The notes under the pieces were generated by a model that was given only the letters and a program-made list of their open reading frames with translations, was not told the DNA's origin and did no database searches. A DNA stretch of 35,109 nucleotides from JAVBLD01 sp031553705 (lineage in GTDB: Bacteria; Bacteroidota; Bacteroidia; Bacteroidales; Marinifilaceae): NCBI GenBank assembly GCA_031553705.1, contig JAVBLD010000038.1, positions 1 to 35,109 on the forward strand, read 5' to 3'. Made by a program: the position numbers and the translations under genes. Shown here piece by piece: positions 1 to 8,305 of the stretch. Each line of letters begins with the position of its first letter. Within the stretch, counting starts at the first letter, position 1.

Positions 1-67
1 TTTGGACACTGTACCATGTCTTTTCGTGACCACTTTTTGGCTTTTTCGGCAGACATACAAAAACAAA

Positions 68-99
68 AATCCCTGCAATATGTTGATATTGCAGGGATT
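68..99 (-). terminator. Rho-independent terminator of tRNA-Lys(TTT)
   Basis: A perfect 14-bp inverted repeat (68-81 with 86-99, loop GTTG) lies just downstream of the minus-strand tRNA. Read on the minus strand it is followed by a T-rich tract (TTTTTGTTTTTG). This is a textbook intrinsic terminator. Confidence 0.85.
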
Positions 100-134
100 G
101 TCTTACCCTTGTCGCCGTTTGGCATCTTTCTAAG

Positions 135-207
135 TGATCCAGCTGGGACTCGAACCCAGGACCCCAACATTAAAAGTGTTGTGCTCTACCAGCTGAGCTA
201 CTGAATC
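135..207 (-). tRNA. tRNA-Lys, anticodon TTT
   Basis: The 73-nt minus-strand cloverleaf has acceptor stem GATTCAG paired with CTGGATC, a D-arm with GCTC/GAGC, the anticodon loop CTTTTAA (anticodon TTT, lysine), and a T-arm CTGGG-TTCGAGT-CCCAG. The discriminator base is A, and CCA is not encoded. It has its own promoter upstream and a strong terminator downstream, so it is probably a single-gene transcript. A second lysine tRNA with anticodon CTT lies at 24698-24770. Confidence 0.96.
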
Positions 208-229
208 ATTTTTTATCCGTTTGCGGGTG

Positions 230-261
230 CAAAGATAATAGAATTCATTGTGTAATACAAG
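230..261 (-). promoter_or_regulatory. Bacteroidota-type promoter for tRNA-Lys(TTT)
   Basis: Minus-strand TATCTTTG (230-237) matches the -7 consensus TAnnTTTG. CTTG lies 20 bases upstream as a one-mismatch -33 box. The predicted start is about 15-20 bases before the tRNA 5' end. Confidence 0.6.
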
Positions 262-450
262 AAAAATAGCATTGTTTTTTACAAAAATATTACATGCGAT
301 TGCATAATCTCCTTGTTTACATTAAATTACCTATCCGCTCATTTATATTCTGTTGTCCAAAGCAAAATATAAATATAATGGCTTATATTTTTGGAGAATT
401 GCTAAAAAAGCTATAACTTTTGAAATCTTTTTTTATTAAAATTTATAATT

Positions 451-1047
451 ATGCTATTTAATGCTTCACAACGTAGAGGAGTGTTGGTATTATTGTTACT
501 AGCTACCAGCCTTATTGTCATTCCCAGACAATTTTTACATACAACACCAGATCTTTTCCTGCTGCTGGATACGGTTGAGATACCGCAGGACTCGGTCAAA
601 AGAGAGCAGTTTGCAAAACAATATCCTAAGATTACAGAGAAAAAGCGAATTATTCCCACCAAGATACTGGAAATCAATCATGCGGACAGTATAGCGCTGG
701 TTTCGATCAAAGGAATAGGACCCTATTATGCACGGAAAATCATCCAATACAGACAGCAGTTGGGCGGCTATCATTCGGTTGCACAATTAAAAGAGTTAAA
801 AATGAAATATTTTGAGCTCGACTCATTTGCTTCTCTTTTTTCGGTCGATCCGGAAGCAATTATGAAAAAAGATCTCGATTCGCTTAGTTTTAAAGAGATG
901 GTTCGCCACCCTTATCTGGAATATGAGGATGTACGGTTGATATTTGAAGCTAAACGCCGGTACCAGAGCGTGTCCCTTGATGTATTAACTGAGAAAAAGG
1001 TGTTGGCAGTCCATAAATTGAAGAGATTGAAGCCTTATTTTAAATAA
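451..1047 (+). CDS. Helix-hairpin-helix (ComEA-like) DNA-binding protein
   Basis: This 198-residue protein has an N-terminal hydrophobic segment at about residues 10-26, probably a membrane anchor. A helix-hairpin-helix unit follows at about 72-117, with the hairpin GIG at 88-90 inside INHADSIALVSIKGIG. A second, more divergent HhH-like unit is suggested at about 140-195 (SFKEMVRHPYLEYEDVRLI). This arrangement is that of ComEA-type proteins, which bind double-stranded DNA nonspecifically at the envelope and assist DNA uptake or repair. No other competence gene is visible in the window, so a role in transformation is inference. The gene stands alone, 180 bases before the asmA-like gene. A possible -7 box (TATTTTTG, 386-393) lies upstream without a clear -33 partner. 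A weak hairpin at 1083-1100 may end the transcript. Confidence 0.85.
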   Translation: MLFNASQRRGVLVLLLLATSLIVIPRQFLHTTPDLFLLLDTVEIPQDSVKREQFAKQYPKITEKKRIIPTKILEINHADSIALVSIKGIGPYYARKIIQYRQQLGGYHSVAQLKELKMKYFELDSFASLFSVDPEAIMKKDLDSLSFKEMVRHPYLEYEDVRLIFEAKRRYQSVSLDVLTEKKVLAVHKLKRLKPYFK

Positions 1048-1129
1048 AAAATACAAAAACAGACCGCCAAAACCAGGTTAAAAATCCCGAAAAACGGATT
1101 GAATTCTTTTAAAGAAATTATCATTTGAT

Positions 1130-1159
1130 TTTGGTTTCTTTCAGAAAGTCGTAACTTTG
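1130..1159 (+). promoter_or_regulatory. Bacteroidota-type promoter for the AsmA-family gene
   Basis: TTTG (1130-1133), 18 bases, then TAACTTTG (1152-1159) fits the -33/-7 consensus. The predicted start is near 1163-1166, giving a leader of about 65 bases before the ATG at 1229. Confidence 0.65.
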
Positions 1160-1228
1160 TTCATGAGAAAGGCGTAGAGGAAGCTTAATAAAGGCTAGAG
1201 ATTAAAAGTTAGGTTAAATCTATATTGT

Positions 1229-3712
1229 ATGAAAAAAGTCTTAATTTCATTGGCGGTTATTATCGGACTGTTGCTTGCAGCTCTTCTGGTGTTACCCATA
1301 TTTTTCAAAGGAGATATTCTTCGCTTGATTGAGAGAAAATCTTCACAGTATATCAATGCTGATCTTAAGATCGGTGATGTTAGTTTGAGTATGTTCAAGC
1401 GTTTCCCGAACATGAGTGTTGTAGTAAAAAAGGTTGCAATCATTGGGAAGGACGAATTTGCCCAAGATACAATCGCCTACATTCCGTTCTTTGAAGCGTC
1501 CGTAAATCTGAAATCGCTTATTTCGGGGAATGAAATTATTATCAATAAAATGCTGCTGAAAGAGTGCAGGTTAGTGCCGACTGTGGCTCCTTCCGGCAAG
1601 GCCAACTGGGATATCATGATCTCCGGGAAAACAGATACTACAACAAGCAAACCGGAATCGGGCGGCGATCAAAAAATTCAATTGAACGATATTTCCATTG
1701 AGGATCTTTCCATTATCTATAATGACTACCAATCTTCAATGTATATGAGCGTTGCGGATATCGACCTGCATCTTGCCGGTAATTTCTCAGAAGCGCACAC
1801 CCTGATGAAGATTTTGCTTAGCCTGGATGATATTTCATTCCGGCAACAGAATACGGTCTGGGTAAATAATACCGATCTGAATTGGGATGCGGAGGTGGAA
1901 GCAAACCTGAAAGACATGGCTTTTCAGCTTAAAAAGAGTGATCTGGCTATAAACGACTTAAAGCTTGATCTGACCGGCGGTGTCGCCATTATTGGGGAAA
2001 AATATAAAGTCGATTTGAAGCTGAATGCTCCCGAAACGAAGTTTGAAAGTTTACTGGCTCTCGTCCCGAAAGAGTTTCAGGAACATATAAAGGGCCTGCA
2101 AACGACAGGGGAATTCAACCTGGCAGCCACTGTTAACGGTGAGTATTATACAAATCATTTACCGGCTTTCGATATAAAGTTCCTCGTAGCCAATGCAAGC
2201 CTCAAATATCCGGAATTGCCCGAGTCTATCCATCAGATAAATATAGACCTGAATGCCAATAATCCGGGGGGGCCGGTTGATTCGACCGTATTGGATCTGA
2301 AAAAGATGTCGTTTACAATTGCCAATAATCCGTTCAATATGTACCTGAATGTGGTTAATCCGAATGATCCGATATTAAACGGAGGGGCAAAAGGAATCAT
2401 CAATTTCGCCAGCCTGAAAAATGCATTGCCTTTAAAGGATATTACTCTGCAGGGAATCGTTACGGCAGACCTGACGTTTAATGGAAAATACCAATATATT
2501 GAAAAAGAACAGTATGAAAAGTTTGTGGCAAAAGGAACCGTCGTTCTGAAAGACATTCTATTTAAAAATGCGGATTTTCCGAAAGGGATAGCTGTTCCCC
2601 AAGGAAGCGTGACCATTACACCTGAGAAATTAAACCTGAGCAATTTGCAGGCAAAGGTATACTCTTCCGATTTCACATTACAAGGAAGCATTTCGAATTA
2701 CCTGCCGTACATATTTAAAAACGGAACATTAGGAGGTGTATTTTCGTTGTCTTCAAATCTGATCGACTTGAACGAATTTATGGCAGCAACGACGACGGCT
2801 GATACAACGGCAAAAAAACAAGAGCCTGCGAAAGAAAGCGCTTCGGAAGGTGTTTTGGAAATTCCTAAAAACATTGATCTGAGAATGGCAACCAATGTCC
2901 AGAAGATCCTGTTTGATAATCTGGTTGTCAATAATGTAAAAGGAAGTGTGAGTCTGAAGCAGGCGGTTGCGACACTGGAGAATCTGAAGATGGATATGCT
3001 GGACGGTACGATGGTGCTGAATGGGAAGTACAATACGGCGGACCCGAAGGTTCCGAAGGTCGATTTCGGTCTTGACGTATCGGATTTCGATATTAATGCG
3101 GCTTACAATGCATTCACCTTTATAAAAAACAGCATACCGATAGCGATGAATTGTAACGGCAAGATCTCTGCGGCAATGAAGTTTAACTCTGTCCTGGACA
3201 AAGAAATGAGTCCCGTAATGACCACTGCGAACGGCGAGGGATCCATCTCTTCGAAAGGCATTCTGATCAACGATAATCCGGCGATGAACCAATTGGCAGG
3301 TGTTCTGAAGAATGAAGAACTGAGCCGGCTGAGCATCAGTAGCCTGAAAATAGATTTTAAACTGCAGAACGGAAATATTGTTGTAGCGCCGTTCAAGACG
3401 ACATTAGCCAACAATCCGGTGACGATCGGAGGTTCCCAGTCGGTAGACGGAAAGCTCGACTACACCATGTCGATGAATGTGGACCGGAAGTTCTTCGGTA
3501 AACAGATCAATGATGCATTGAAAGTAATTCCCGGTTCGGATAATATTCAAAATCTCGACCTGGATGTTAAGGTAGGAGGTACGTTAAATAAGCCGGAGAT
3601 TAAACCCGACCTGACCAAAGCAATCAAAACCGTTAGCCAGGAGGCGACAAAAGAATTAAAAAATAAAGCTACGGAAGGAATTAAAAAGGGATTGGAAAAG
3701 CTTTTCAAATAA
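1229..3712 (+). CDS. AsmA-family envelope protein
   Basis: This 827-residue protein starts with a short basic stretch and one transmembrane helix (about residues 4-26, VLISLAVIIGLLLAALLVLP). A long periplasmic region follows, rich in alternating beta-strand pattern and lacking enzyme motifs. The N-terminal part carries the AsmA pattern in which a membrane helix is followed by strands such as ADLKIGDVSLSMFKRFPNMSVVVKKV. The C-terminal part (about 560-800) resembles the AsmA-like C-terminal region (GKISAAMKFNS, GSISSKGILINDNPAMNQLAG, VGGTLNKPEIKPDL). The tail is Lys-rich and probably helical. AsmA, TamB and YhdP relatives in Proteobacteria act in envelope lipid transport and outer-membrane homeostasis, and the same broad role is inferred here. 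It is monocistronic, between its own promoter and a strong terminator. Confidence 0.88.
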   Translation: MKKVLISLAVIIGLLLAALLVLPIFFKGDILRLIERKSSQYINADLKIGDVSLSMFKRFPNMSVVVKKVAIIGKDEFAQDTIAYIPFFEASVNLKSLISGNEIIINKMLLKECRLVPTVAPSGKANWDIMISGKTDTTTSKPESGGDQKIQLNDISIEDLSIIYNDYQSSMYMSVADIDLHLAGNFSEAHTLMKILLSLDDISFRQQNTVWVNNTDLNWDAEVEANLKDMAFQLKKSDLAINDLKLDLTGGVAIIGEKYKVDLKLNAPETKFESLLALVPKEFQEHIKGLQTTGEFNLAATVNGEYYTNHLPAFDIKFLVANASLKYPELPESIHQINIDLNANNPGGPVDSTVLDLKKMSFTIANNPFNMYLNVVNPNDPILNGGAKGIINFASLKNALPLKDITLQGIVTADLTFNGKYQYIEKEQYEKFVAKGTVVLKDILFKNADFPKGIAVPQGSVTITPEKLNLSNLQAKVYSSDFTLQGSISNYLPYIFKNGTLGGVFSLSSNLIDLNEFMAATTTADTTAKKQEPAKESASEGVLEIPKNIDLRMATNVQKILFDNLVVNNVKGSVSLKQAVATLENLKMDMLDGTMVLNGKYNTADPKVPKVDFGLDVSDFDINAAYNAFTFIKNSIPIAMNCNGKISAAMKFNSVLDKEMSPVMTTANGEGSISSKGILINDNPAMNQLAGVLKNEELSRLSISSLKIDFKLQNGNIVVAPFKTTLANNPVTIGGSQSVDGKLDYTMSMNVDRKFFGKQINDALKVIPGSDNIQNLDLDVKVGGTLNKPEIKPDLTKAIKTVSQEATKELKNKATEGIKKGLEKLFK

Positions 3713-3733
3713 TCACGGAAGAAATGTAAAAAA

Positions 3734-3766
3734 CGGTGTCAGGTCAAAGTCCGACACCATTTTTTT
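3734..3766 (+). terminator. Terminator after the AsmA-family gene
   Basis: The stem GGTGTC (3735-3740) and GACACC (3753-3758) is followed by a T7 run, 20 bases after the stop codon. Confidence 0.85.
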
Positions 3767-4025
3767 ACAGCTTCAAATACCCAAACGATTTCGGCCAACA
3801 GCCCCTTCGCTTAATCTTATAAAAAACCCGGGTTTATTTCTATCCGAACATGAAAAAGAAATCATATAAAGAGCCGGCGGCAATAGAGCTATGACACACA
3901 GCAATTTAATAAAACTATTCACATAGAGATATTAAATCTTTATTTTATCATATACTTACATAAAAACTTTTAAGATTACCCGATGGATGCAGGTATACCA
4001 AAAGAAGAGATTTTATAATCATAAA
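3767..4025. other. Intergenic stretch between convergent genes
   Basis: AT-rich spacer between the AsmA-family terminator and the long inverted repeat behind the GH109 gene. The only coding-like trace is a 14-codon frame at 3850-3894 (MKKKSYKEPAAIEL, then stop). It resembles the beginning of the very short hypothetical proteins common in Bacteroidota and may be a relic. Nothing else is recognisable. Confidence 0.4.
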
Positions 4026-4134
4026 AAAATGCCTCAAAAGTGTCCGGAACCTTAACCCACCCGGATACTCCTCCGGAAGATCAAACTAATTGTCCCGATT
4101 TCCGATAGGAATATTTCGACTTTTGAGACATTTT
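4026..4134 (-). terminator. Long-loop inverted repeat, likely terminator of the GH109 gene
   Basis: Two 16-base arms (4026-4041 and 4119-4134) pair completely if one G-U pair is allowed. They enclose a 77-base loop with several TCCGGA-type palindromes. On the minus strand the second arm runs into CATTTTTTT, so it can act as an intrinsic terminator 34 bases after the GH109 stop codon. The loop is much longer than in an ordinary terminator. Confidence 0.6.
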
Positions 4135-4167
4135 CTACTCCATTAAAAAGAGTGGCAATGTATATCG

Positions 4168-5571
4168 TTATTTTGCAAATTCAAGCTTAGAAAGTTTGTT
4201 CCATGCGCCACGGGTGAAATCAGGTATGCCCACCGGAACCGAACCATTGTCCAGAGAGATCTCCGTCAACGGAATCAGGCAGCACCATTCGGCAAGGTCA
4301 TAAACGTCCATATCTAACGGAAGTCCTTTCTGCAAGCAATAAATGAGGCGATAATCCATAATAAAATCCATACCTCCATGTCCGCCTACTTTTTTTGCCG
4401 TTGCTACCAACTCGTCATTCACAATAGGGTGCTGATATTTTGCCATCAGTTGTTTCTTTACCTCCTCGGGTACAAAGCTGTGCGCATTCAGTTTTTCATG
4501 ATTTTTGGTCAGTTCGGGATCCAATTCCCCTTTATCAAGAGCGTAACCTTCTACCGGATATTTATTGGCGAACCCTTTGGTTCCTGTCAGCTGGTACATC
4601 CGGCTGTAAGGGCGCGGAGAGGTCACATTGTGCTCAATAAGAATAGAATTTCCTTTTTCCGTACGGATCATCGTTGTAGTATGGTCGCCGTTTCTGAAAT
4701 CCGAAACGGTTTCTCCTCTTTTTTCTTTCAGATAAGCCGGATTACCGATTGCCCGGGTGTCCATTGAAACCAGGTAGTTCAGTTTATCTCCGCGATGAAT
4801 ATTCATTGCCAGGCATACCGGGCCAAGGCCATGGGTAGGGTATACATCGCCGCGGTGGGTTTTGTTCACCTTCATGCGCCAATCGTTCCAGTAATCATCC
4901 CAAAATGGTTGCAAGCCGTGTATATATGCTCCTTCTCCGTGTATAATCTCACCCAGAAGACCTTGCTGAACCATGTTTAGAGTAGTCAATTCGAAAAAGT
5001 CATAAACGCAATTTTCCAACTGCATGCAATGTTTACGTGTTTGTTCGGATGTATTGATCAGCTCCCAGATTTCATCCATCGTTAACGCTGCCGGCACTTC
5101 AATTGCAACGTGTTTACCATCCTTCATGGCTTTTACGCCCATTCTGGCATGGCTTTTCCAATCAGTTGCAATATATACCAAGTCAACATTAGGCAACTCC
5201 GTAACCTTTTTCCATATAGAGTCGCTGCCATAAAACTCTTGGGCTTTCGGGCGCCCGTATTTTTCAAGCAAACCATTGGCTTTTTTCACACATTCTTCAC
5301 GAATGTCGCATAACGCTACTACTTCAACACCATCTATACGGGCCATACGGGAAACTGCTCCCGGACCACGCATGCCCAACCCGATAAAAGCTACCCGTAC
5401 GGTCGGGATAGGATCGCACTTTAACTGCAGAACATCTTTCTGTCCGGAAGGACGTGCAGGTTCCGTAATGACAATAGACGTTTTTTTTGCTAACTGGTTT
5501 GTCTTTTGAGTGCTTGTACATGACGTCACTAATAGTAAAGCAACCGTCAAAAAACTGAAAAACTTCAACAT
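4168..5571 (-). CDS. GH109-type glycosidase lipoprotein (Gfo/Idh/MocA fold)
   Basis: This 467-residue protein begins with a lipoprotein signal (LLLVTSC, lipid-bearing Cys18). An NAD-binding Rossmann fold follows, with GLGMRG at 64-69 and the fold's EVPA at 158-161. The segment ENCVYDFFELTTLNM (186-200) and the Tyr244-x-x-His247 pair in GDVYPTHGLG match the glycoside hydrolase 109 family closely. GH109 enzymes use a bound NAD in a redox-assisted mechanism. The founding activity is alpha-N-acetylgalactosaminidase, which removes terminal alpha-GalNAc such as blood-group A. The length matches the Bacteroides members I remember. It probably sits in the envelope facing host or dietary glycans. It has its own promoter upstream and a hairpin downstream. 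No SusC/SusD pair lies nearby, so it is not in a classical polysaccharide-utilisation locus. Substrate specificity is inferred. Confidence 0.88.
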   Translation of the reverse strand: MLKFFSFLTVALLLVTSCTSTQKTNQLAKKTSIVITEPARPSGQKDVLQLKCDPIPTVRVAFIGLGMRGPGAVSRMARIDGVEVVALCDIREECVKKANGLLEKYGRPKAQEFYGSDSIWKKVTELPNVDLVYIATDWKSHARMGVKAMKDGKHVAIEVPAALTMDEIWELINTSEQTRKHCMQLENCVYDFFELTTLNMVQQGLLGEIIHGEGAYIHGLQPFWDDYWNDWRMKVNKTHRGDVYPTHGLGPVCLAMNIHRGDKLNYLVSMDTRAIGNPAYLKEKRGETVSDFRNGDHTTTMIRTEKGNSILIEHNVTSPRPYSRMYQLTGTKGFANKYPVEGYALDKGELDPELTKNHEKLNAHSFVPEEVKKQLMAKYQHPIVNDELVATAKKVGGHGGMDFIMDYRLIYCLQKGLPLDMDVYDLAEWCCLIPLTEISLDNGSVPVGIPDFTRGAWNKLSKLEFAK

Positions 5572-5688
5572 AGTTTTAATGATTTGTTATTATAAATCTA
5601 AATTCAACACCATTTATATGCAATTATTCATACGGGTAAAGATAGATTATTTTTTCTCAATATCAATAAAGGTATGTAAATTTTCTCA

Positions 5689-5718
5689 CAAAGATAAAAG
5701 AAAGCAAAAAGAGGCTAA
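5689..5718 (-). promoter_or_regulatory. Putative promoter of the GH109 gene
   Basis: Minus-strand TATCTTTG (5689-5696) is a full -7 match. TTAG (5715-5718) lies 18 bases upstream as a weak -33. The predicted leader is about 110 bases. Confidence 0.45.
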
Positions 5719-5746
5719 GGATTTTTTATTTTTACCGATGTTCCGT

Positions 5747-5953
5747 TTATCTCAACTCGGCTTTATAGCCTGCTTCCCGGAATATCTCAACAATCAATTC
5801 CGGAGAAGCGATTTCCAATTCGACCGTCAGGAGTTTGTCGGGATGATTCAGATCGATCGACCAGCGAATAATCTCTTTTGCATTGTTCAATAGCGGTTCT
5901 ACTTTAACCACACAACCGCTGCATTTCAGGTTTGTTTTAAATATGTATCGCAT
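5747..5953 (-). CDS. CopZ-like heavy-metal-associated (HMA) domain protein
   Basis: This 68-residue protein consists of one HMA domain. The metal-binding CxxC is Cys11-Ser-Gly-Cys14 (LKCSGCVVKVEPLL), followed by the beta-alpha-beta pattern of the ferredoxin-like fold. Such proteins carry Cu(I) in the cytoplasm and hand it to the CopA ATPase. The residue before the motif is Lys rather than the Met-x-Cys arrangement of many CopZ proteins, so binding may differ. It lies 84 bases downstream of copA on the same strand, which supports a copper chaperone role. An inverted repeat in the gap may lower its expression relative to copA. Confidence 0.85.
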   Translation of the reverse strand: MRYIFKTNLKCSGCVVKVEPLLNNAKEIIRWSIDLNHPDKLLTVELEIASPELIVEIFREAGYKAELR

Positions 5954-5969
5954 ACTGGCAAAATTTAAA

Positions 5970-6032
5970 TCAGGCGCCGGGCACAGGAAATATTCTTTAT
6001 TCCAGCTTTGTTTTTTTATACATCCGGCCTGA
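5970..6032 (-). promoter_or_regulatory. Inverted repeat between copA and the HMA gene
   Basis: TCAGGCGCCGG (5970-5980) pairs with CCGGCCTGA (6024-6032) with a small bulge and a loop of about 43 bases. On the minus strand the 3' arm is followed by TTTAAATTTT. It could be a partial terminator or an RNA-stability hairpin. Function is inferred. Confidence 0.35.
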
Positions 6033-6037
6033 ATGTT

Positions 6038-8266
6038 TTATATTTTTTTCATTTTAATTCTGAGGCTGTTTCCGACAACCGACAAGGAACTAAATGCCAT
6101 AGCGGCGGCAGCGATCATCGGGTTGAGCAGGAAATGACAGCAAGGATAAAGAATACCGGCGGCCAACGGGATACCGATCAGATTATAGATAAAGGCCCAA
6201 AACAGGTTTTGCCGGATGGTCCGTACGGTTTGTCCGGACAAGGCTATCGCTTTCGGAAGTACATTCAGGTCGGAAGTAATCAATGTGACTTTCGCCACAT
6301 CAATCGCAATGTCGGATCCTTTTCCCATAGCAATGCTAATATCCGCCTGCGCCAACGCCTGCGAGTCGTTGATTCCGTCCCCGACCATTGCTACAATGGC
6401 TCCGCCCTGCTGTAACTGTTTTACAAAATCGGCTTTTTCCGGAGGGGCTACTTCCGCTTTATAGTGTGTAATCCCTGTCTGCTCGGCTACCGCCCGGGCG
6501 GTGGTCCGGTGATCGCCGGTCAGCATATATACGGCAATCCCGGCATTCGCCATCTGCCGGATGGCTTCTCCTGAAGTAGCTTTTATCCGGTCGGCGATCA
6601 CAATAATGGCCAATAGGCTCTTACTGTTTGAAAAAAACACGACCGTATTCCCTTCCGACTGGTATTTCTGAGCCTTCTCCGCTAGTTCGCCGTCTGCTTT
6701 TATTCCGACACTCTCCAGCAACTGTTTGTTTCCGACATAATACTTTTCCTCCCCAAAGCGTTCTTCTACTCCTTGTCCGGTGATGCTCTCAAAATCTCCC
6801 GGCAAGAGTGGCAATATATTGTCCTGTTTTAAGAATTGCGTTATGGCCTCGGCCAACGGATGTTCCGATTTACTTTCGATGCTTAACAGAATAGGCCGGC
6901 ACGTCTCAGGATCGGCCTGTTCATCCCAATATATTCCGGTTACGGAGGGCTTACCTTCCGTGATGGTACCTGTTTTATCCAGTACAACGGCTGTCATCCG
7001 GTACATGAGCTCCAGGCTCTCGGCATCTTTGATCAGGATATTATTTTCGGCCCCTTTACCTATGCCGATCATGATAGCGGTCGGGGTTGCGAGCCCCAAT
7101 GCACAAGGGCAAGCGATCACCAATACGGTGACAGCCGTCAGCAGGGCATGAGGAAACGCCTGCTCACCGCCTGCAAGCATCCATATAGTAAAAGTGATCA
7201 CGGATATACCTATCACCACCGGAACAAATACGGAGGCGATTTTGTCTGCCAGATGTTGTACCGGAGCCTTACTTCCCTGAGCCTCCCGTACATGTTTGAT
7301 GATCTGGGCCAATAATGTATCCTTCCCTACCTTTTCCGCAACGAACCGTAAACTCCCTTTTTGGTTTATCGTGCCCGCAAACACCTTTGTACCTGCTATT
7401 TTCTCCACAGCCACAGGTTCCCCGGAGATCATACTTTCATCTACAAATGAACGGCCCTCGGTAACAAGACCGTCCACCGGGATCCGGTCGCCCGGTTTTA
7501 CGACCAGGATATCGCCCTGCCGCACTATCCTTATAGGTATTTCGGAAATTGAGTTATCCGCTGCCACACGGGCAACCATTTTCGGTTGCAATCCGATCAG
7601 TTTTCGGATAGCCGATGAAGAGTTGGCTTTGGCCCGGCTTTCCATCAATCGTCCGACGAGAACCAACGCAATAATAACCGCTGCCGCTTCATAATATACG
7701 TGTGCTTCCAGGCCACGATCCGTCCAGTATGCCGGACATATAGTGTTAAACAAGCTGAAAATAAAAGCAATGCCCGTACTTACGGCTACCAATGTATCCA
7801 TTGTCATTGTTCCGCGCTTCAACTGGCGGAATGCACGGATAAAAATATTCCGGCCGAAAACCGATAACACCGGAATGGTAAGCACCAGCATGATCCACGA
7901 TGCATAAGGTATATGCATAAAAAACATACCTATAATGAAAACCGGGGTGGCAAATACCAGAGCGCCTATTGTATTTAACTTTAATTGCCTGTATTCATCG
8001 AACTGCATCTTCTCCCACTGATCTTCCGCGTCATTACAGGTGATAACCAGATCATAGCCGATAGCTCGCAACGTCTTTTGAAAGTCGGCAGGCAAAACTT
8101 TCTCTTTATGATACTCTACCAGAACAGTCGAAGCTGCAAAATTCACCTGCGCACGAATCACTCCCGGCATCGCTGTCAGCGCGCTTTCCACATTTCCGGC
8201 GCAAGTGGTACAACTCATGCCTTCTACGTAAAATGTCTCTTTTGTATTCGAACTACTTGTCATCAT
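6038..8266 (-). CDS. copA: Copper-exporting P-type ATPase CopA
   Basis: This 742-residue P1B-type ATPase starts with one HMA domain (GMSCTTC, Cys19 and Cys22). The actuator loop holds SGEP (281-284). The intramembrane metal site Cys386-Pro-Cys388 lies in VIACPCALGLATP. The phosphorylated Asp430 is in DKTGT, the nucleotide-domain SEHP ends at His469-Pro470, TGDH is at 583-586 and GDGIND at 629-634. The last helices carry Tyr694-Asn695 and Met723-x-x-Ser726-Ser727, the signature of the P1B-1 Cu(I)/Ag(I) exporters. It pumps Cu(I) out of the cytoplasm using ATP. It follows the M1 aminopeptidase gene by 39 bases and precedes the HMA gene. No CueR or CsoR-type regulator gene is visible nearby, so copper control in this unit is unclear. 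Confidence 0.95.
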   Translation of the reverse strand: MMTSSSNTKETFYVEGMSCTTCAGNVESALTAMPGVIRAQVNFAASTVLVEYHKEKVLPADFQKTLRAIGYDLVITCNDAEDQWEKMQFDEYRQLKLNTIGALVFATPVFIIGMFFMHIPYASWIMLVLTIPVLSVFGRNIFIRAFRQLKRGTMTMDTLVAVSTGIAFIFSLFNTICPAYWTDRGLEAHVYYEAAAVIIALVLVGRLMESRAKANSSSAIRKLIGLQPKMVARVAADNSISEIPIRIVRQGDILVVKPGDRIPVDGLVTEGRSFVDESMISGEPVAVEKIAGTKVFAGTINQKGSLRFVAEKVGKDTLLAQIIKHVREAQGSKAPVQHLADKIASVFVPVVIGISVITFTIWMLAGGEQAFPHALLTAVTVLVIACPCALGLATPTAIMIGIGKGAENNILIKDAESLELMYRMTAVVLDKTGTITEGKPSVTGIYWDEQADPETCRPILLSIESKSEHPLAEAITQFLKQDNILPLLPGDFESITGQGVEERFGEEKYYVGNKQLLESVGIKADGELAEKAQKYQSEGNTVVFFSNSKSLLAIIVIADRIKATSGEAIRQMANAGIAVYMLTGDHRTTARAVAEQTGITHYKAEVAPPEKADFVKQLQQGGAIVAMVGDGINDSQALAQADISIAMGKGSDIAIDVAKVTLITSDLNVLPKAIALSGQTVRTIRQNLFWAFIYNLIGIPLAAGILYPCCHFLLNPMIAAAAMAFSSLSVVGNSLRIKMKKI

Positions 8267-8305
8267 ATCAGAAAGTCTGGAATCCGCTTTTTTGTAACCC
8301 GTAAC

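Noticed and set aside
16..204. 62-codon plus-strand frame containing DPAGTRTQDPN
   Set aside because: It is the antisense of tRNA-Lys(TTT); this peptide is a familiar artefact of translating tRNA genes.
2753..3292. 179-codon minus-strand frame inside the AsmA-family gene
   Set aside because: Shadow of a long, well-supported gene; its composition (Arg, His and Ile rich) is unlike a real protein.
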